From JANPLN01 sp043757265 (GTDB taxonomy: Bacteria > Bdellovibrionota > Bdellovibrionia > Bdellovibrionales > JAGQZY01): a stretch of DNA of 64,000 nucleotides. This document shows positions 60,532 to 64,000 of the stretch, piece by piece; position 1 is the first letter of the stretch, and every line of letters starts with the position of its first letter. The position numbers and the translations under genes were made by a program. Below the pieces are notes generated by a model. That model worked only from the letters and a program-made list of their open reading frames with translations. It ran no database searches and was not told the DNA's origin. Location of the stretch: the NCBI GenBank assembly GCA_043757265.1, contig JAYUQP010000091.1, forward strand, positions 1 to 64,000. Reading direction: 5' to 3'.

Positions 60532-61366
60532 GACGACACAAAAAATCATCGAACTTTTTGAGAAACATTCTCTGCCAAATGCAGTCAAAGAGGCTGAATT
60601 CTTTTTGCGCGAAGTCCTCGATATTTCTTTAACTGAATTTGTTTTACAAAAAGAAAAAATCCTTTCTACGGATCAGACCGCTGAGGTTTTTCAAAAAGCG
60701 GAACGACGTGTGCGCGGAGAGCCGCTGGCTTACATTGTTGGCTTCAGAGATTTTTATAAGAACAAGTTCGCAGTCAACTCCTCGGTGCTCATTCCCCGTG
60801 CGGATAGCGAAGTGCTTGTAGAGGAAGCTCTGCGCATTACAACTACGCCCAAACGATTCGCCGATCTCGGCACTGGAAGTGGGTGCTTAGGTTTGTCGTT
60901 GCTCAAAGAATGGCCAAACAGCCACCTCACCACAATTGACGTTTCGCCAGAAGCGCTTCAGGTTGCTCGCGAGAATGCAAAACGCCTTGGTGTGCTAGAT
61001 CGAGTGAATTTTGTGTGTGGAGATGTGCTCGATCAGCAAATCGCCGAGCCGTTTGATTTGATTATTAGCAACCCGCCATATGTTTCGCCAGATGATGACC
61101 GAATGGACGAAGCTGTGAAGATCTACGAACCACACACTGCTCTTTACGCCAGCGAGGCAGGCCTGTATTTTTACAAGCGATGGACTACGTGGGCAAAAAA
61201 CCATCTTTGCGAAGATGGGTGGCTTTTGTTCGAGTGTGGCGATGGACAAGCGCCCGACGTACAAAGCATTTGTTTGCAAAATGGCTTTAAAAACATAAAA
61301 ATCATTAAAGATCTCGCTGGTAAAGAGAGAGTTATTGTCGCAAGCCCCAAGGCGAACGCCAACTAA
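60518..61366 (+). CDS. prmC: Release-factor glutamine methyltransferase PrmC
   Basis: 282 residues. VLIPRADSEVLVEEAL (the PRxDTE motif with Ser in place of Thr), FADLGTGSGCLGLSLL (SAM-binding) and the catalytic NPPYVSPDD near residue 186. It methylates the GGQ glutamine of RF1/RF2. Translationally coupled with prfA. Confidence 0.95.
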   Translation: MRLAETTQKIIELFEKHSLPNAVKEAEFFLREVLDISLTEFVLQKEKILSTDQTAEVFQKAERRVRGEPLAYIVGFRDFYKNKFAVNSSVLIPRADSEVLVEEALRITTTPKRFADLGTGSGCLGLSLLKEWPNSHLTTIDVSPEALQVARENAKRLGVLDRVNFVCGDVLDQQIAEPFDLIISNPPYVSPDDDRMDEAVKIYEPHTALYASEAGLYFYKRWTTWAKNHLCEDGWLLFECGDGQAPDVQSICLQNGFKNIKIIKDLAGKERVIVASPKANAN

Positions 61367-61405
61367 CAAACCAGCACGCAGGCTGAAGGCGAAAAGCCCA
61401 TAGGC

Positions 61406-61499
61406 CTAGACTGCGGAGGCGAAGGCCGACAGCGAAAAGCACGCGAGTGCTAGACTGCGGAGGCGAAGGCCGACAGCGAAAAGCACGCGAGTGCTAGAC
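61406..61499 (+). repeat. 44-bp tandem repeat array before murA
   Basis: Two exact 44-bp units, 61406-61449 and 61450-61493, and the first 6 bases of a third. Each begins CTAGACTGCGGAGGCGAAGG and ends AAGCACGCGAGTG. GCAC-GCGA-GTGC can form a GNRA-loop hairpin. A partial copy precedes at 61381. A related sequence lies at 32936. The array ends just before the murA Shine-Dalgarno. Confidence 0.88.
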
Positions 61500-61510
61500 A
61501 TGGAGTGCAC

Positions 61511-62767
61511 GTGGATAAAATGAATGTGGTGAGTGGCGTAGCTTTAAACGGCGAAGTCACAGTGAGTGGAGCAAAAAATTCTGTACTTGCTCTGGTATTC
61601 GCAAGTTTGCTTGCACCGGGACGGCATCGTCTTACGAATGTGCCGGCACTTAAGGATATTGAATCCGCCAATGCACTTTTAAAATCCTTAGGTTGCGAAG
61701 TTGAATTTGCAAACAACGAACTGGTGATTCAGGTACCAGAAATTTTAAAATATCATGCCGATTACGAAATTGTACGAAAAATGCGCGCAAGTATTTTATG
61801 CCTAGGACCTCTACTAGCGCGAACACAAAGAGCCGAAGTTAGCTTGCCTGGAGGATGTGCCATCGGCGCTCGTCCAATCAATCTGCATCTCGAGGCCATG
61901 AAAGCACTCGGGGCTGAACTGAAATTGGAAAGCGGTTACGTCATCGGGCACGCCAAAAAACTAAAGGGTGCTAAAATTACTTTTGATTTTGCCACCGTTG
62001 GTGGAACCGAAAACGCCATGATGGCCGCCTCACTCAGCGAAGGTGAGACCATTATTGAGAATGCCGCCAAGGAGCCAGAAATTGTGGACCTTGGCATCTA
62101 CTTACAAAAAATGGGCGCGAACATTTCGGGAGCAGGTACGGGCACAATAATTATCCAAGGTGTAGAACGCCTGAAAGCTGTGGACCATGAAATCATCGCT
62201 GATCGTGTGGAGGCGGGAACGTTAATCATCGCCGCCGCAATCACCGGCGGTGAAGTGACGATAAAAAAATGCGATCCGCTTCACCTTGAAACCTTTTTGA
62301 AAAAATTAAAAGACGCCGGCATTCGAATGACCATCGAAAAAGATGCCGTTACAGTCTTGCCAACAAGTTCATTTAAGTGTGTGGATATCACAACGGGGCC
62401 GCACCCGGGTTTCCCAACTGATCTGCAGGCTCAATACATGGTGCTCATGACACAGGGACAGGGGGCAAGTGTTATCAAGGAAACGATTTTTGAAAATCGC
62501 TTTATGCACGTGCAGGAATTAACACGAATGGGAGCGCACGTGACCATTTCTACAAACACCGCCACCGTCCATGGTGAGCCCTGCGGTTTGATGGGGGCCC
62601 CCGTGATGGCAACTGACCTTAGGGCCAGTGCCTGTTTGGTGCTCGCAGGCTTAGTGGCAAAAGGCGAAACCACTGTCAGTCGTATTTATCACCTGGACCG
62701 TGGCTACGAGAAGCTCGAAAATAAACTCGCAAAATTAGGTGCCAGAATTCGTCGAATTAAAGAATAA
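61511..62767 (+). CDS. murA: UDP-N-acetylglucosamine 1-carboxyvinyltransferase MurA
   Basis: 418 residues from GTG 61511, chosen because GGAG lies 6 bases upstream and the start then reads (M)DKMNVVSG, matching the usual MDKF/MDKI start. GEVTVSGAKNSVLALVFASL, the catalytic Cys loop PGGCAIGARPINLHL, FDFATVGGTENAMMAA and the C-terminal domain are complete. It catalyses the first step of peptidoglycan precursor synthesis and is the fosfomycin target. Confidence 0.96.
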   Translation: MDKMNVVSGVALNGEVTVSGAKNSVLALVFASLLAPGRHRLTNVPALKDIESANALLKSLGCEVEFANNELVIQVPEILKYHADYEIVRKMRASILCLGPLLARTQRAEVSLPGGCAIGARPINLHLEAMKALGAELKLESGYVIGHAKKLKGAKITFDFATVGGTENAMMAASLSEGETIIENAAKEPEIVDLGIYLQKMGANISGAGTGTIIIQGVERLKAVDHEIIADRVEAGTLIIAAAITGGEVTIKKCDPLHLETFLKKLKDAGIRMTIEKDAVTVLPTSSFKCVDITTGPHPGFPTDLQAQYMVLMTQGQGASVIKETIFENRFMHVQELTRMGAHVTISTNTATVHGEPCGLMGAPVMATDLRASACLVLAGLVAKGETTVSRIYHLDRGYEKLENKLAKLGARIRRIKE

Positions 62768-62775
62768 TAAAGCCT

Positions 62776-64000
62776 ATGCAACGTTGGTATGTGAAAACGC
62801 CCCAAAATCAAACTTTGGGACCTATGAGCGAAGAGGAAGTCGTTGAAAAGCTCTCTTCTGGCTTTTTTGTAGGTCAGGAGTTGGTGAGTCGAGCCAACGA
62901 GGCCCGGTGGATTCCGATCACTCAACATCCAGCATTTTTCGAAGCGGTCGTCGACGAAATGGACCGCGAACTTAAAAAAGAAATGGAGCCGCCTAAAAAA
63001 GAAGAAACCACTGACGTGGGCGAAGGCGAAAAAGGGAAACGTGAAATTCCCTTGTGGAAGCGTTTGCAAGTGCAAACTCCAAAGGTTGAAGAAAATATCC
63101 CTGAGACCCCGGAATTAAAACCGTGGGAGCCCGAAAAACCAAAAGTTCCAATCGCAGTCCCTCCAAAAAGGGAAACTAAAAAAAGTCTTTTGTTTTTTGT
63201 ATCTGTTCTTGCGGCGATGTTCTTATTTCTTTTTCTCTACGAAGCGCCCAAAGACGACCGCAAGGATCGAATACGGCTAAGCTCAGTGCGCTTCAATACG
63301 AAGACCGAAAACCGATCGGGCAATGATGAGCTTTTGAAAAATGCGATCTCGACATTTCGCAAACACACCATTGCAGATTATTTGCAAACCCAAATTACAC
63401 TCACCAGCCTGCTCGAAAAAAACTCAAAGTACCTCGATGCCATGGGCTTTTTGTGTATGACGTACAAAGAGCTTTGGCCCTATGCCTTTCAGGATTCGCG
63501 CGACATCGACACGATCTACCGTGTTTATCGCCAAGCTTCGGTGCTTAAAGCGAGCAGTGCATCAGCCGGTGTGTGCTACGTGGTTTATCTTTTGACTGTC
63601 GGCGAATACGAAAAGGCAAAAAACTATATGGAAGATGCCCTTCGCAGAGAGCCTGATTTGCTTTTTTTCAACCAGCTTATGGGCGATCTTTTAGAACAAC
63701 AGCGCAAACACTCAACAGCAGCTTATTATTTTCAGAAAGTGGCCGACCAGTGGCCGCCGCCCGTTTGGGCCAAACCGTTATTACAACTTGCGCGCACTCT
63801 TCGAAAGTTAAAACGCTACGCGGAGTCGCTTGAGAATTATCGCAAAGCCCTCAAATTTTTTCCAGAGCATCCATGGGTGCAGTTAGAATTAGGCGTTTTA
63901 GAATTCGAAGCTTTTCGACAAAACGAAAAAGCCCAGCTGCTGATTGCAAAAGCTCTTTCGGCAAAGACGCAGTTTCCGGCTGAGATGCGCGGTGAAGGTT
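62776..64000 (+). CDS. GYF-domain, membrane-anchored TPR protein (3' end outside window)
   Basis: About 408 codons are visible from ATG 62776, with an open frame to base 64000. MQRWYVKTPQNQTLGPMSEE opens a GYF_2-type domain (about 1-50), a Lys/Glu/Pro-rich linker follows, then a membrane segment (LLFFVSVLAAMFLFLFLY near 137-154), then TPR-like repeats (YEKAKNYMEDALRREPDLLF, KRYAESLENYRKALKFFPEH). The GYF-TM-TPR order is seen in uncharacterised Bdellovibrio/myxobacterial proteins. Function unknown. Confidence 0.75.
   Translation, partial: MQRWYVKTPQNQTLGPMSEEEVVEKLSSGFFVGQELVSRANEARWIPITQHPAFFEAVVDEMDRELKKEMEPPKKEETTDVGEGEKGKREIPLWKRLQVQTPKVEENIPETPELKPWEPEKPKVPIAVPPKRETKKSLLFFVSVLAAMFLFLFLYEAPKDDRKDRIRLSSVRFNTKTENRSGNDELLKNAISTFRKHTIADYLQTQITLTSLLEKNSKYLDAMGFLCMTYKELWPYAFQDSRDIDTIYRVYRQASVLKASSASAGVCYVVYLLTVGEYEKAKNYMEDALRREPDLLFFNQLMGDLLEQQRKHSTAAYYFQKVADQWPPPVWAKPLLQLARTLRKLKRYAESLENYRKALKFFPEHPWVQLELGVLEFEAFRQNEKAQLLIAKALSAKTQFPAEMRGEG

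Overview
The window looks like a chromosomal segment from a Gram-negative, moderately low-GC predatory-type bacterium of the Bdellovibrionota (Bdellovibrio and relatives). This is inferred from gene content and order: a small histone-fold protein, a complete Tad/Flp pilus operon ending in an RHS/YD-repeat gene next to a roughly 105-residue membrane-anchored protein (the layout I remember for the B. bacteriovorus host-interaction, or hit, locus), groESL a few genes away, and many TPR lipoproteins and outer-membrane barrels. I could not search a database, so genus and species are not assigned. There is no prophage, insertion sequence, CRISPR array, rRNA or tRNA that I can recognise.

Layout. 1-5.4 kb (minus): lon (3' end cut by the window edge), an LpoA/LivK-like lipoprotein, a zinc-finger-less DnaJ, grpE and hemW, a proteostasis cluster. 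5.4-11.3 kb (plus): M16 double-domain peptidase, an unknown protein, tatB, tatC and a membrane-anchored metallophosphoesterase. 11.5-15.3 kb (plus): histone-fold protein, rplU with a histone-H1-like tail, rpmA, obg, a nadD-rsfS gene fusion and rlmH, a 50S-maturation block closed by a perfect 34-bp inverted repeat. 15.6-23.5 kb: kup, comF-like, lolA-like, rimO, then on the minus strand DUF2878, hpt, a TPR protein, bamD and a BatE-like protein. 23.5-29.9 kb (plus): astC-, M20-, astA- and astD-like genes, which together fit a succinyl-transfer route for ornithine/arginine catabolism, followed by mltG. 29.9-38.4 kb: OmpA-family protein, lipoprotein, groES-groEL with a promoter and terminator, and several exported proteins including a C-terminal beta-barrel.

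38.4-48.9 kb: the Tad/Flp pilus locus. The minus-strand operon runs flp pilin, a Flp-like small protein, cpaA prepilin peptidase, three TadE/G-type pseudopilins, cpaB, cpaC secretin, a TadZ-TadA fusion ATPase, TadC, and an exported RHS-repeat protein. It converges with a CheY-like regulator and the small hit-like protein. The flp gene is separated from the rest by a three-way-junction terminator. 49.0-64.0 kb: ligA; then on the plus strand gatC-gatA-gatB, a DUF192 protein and a LysM lipoprotein; pilZ (minus); rho with an Asn/Arg-rich disordered insert, rpmE, prfA, prmC, murA, and the start of a GYF-TM-TPR protein that runs off the window.

The most unusual points are the histone-fold protein beside a ribosomal protein with an H1-like tail, the NadD-RsfS and TadZ-TadA fusions, the hit-like locus, the disordered Rho insert, and several families of structured intergenic repeats.
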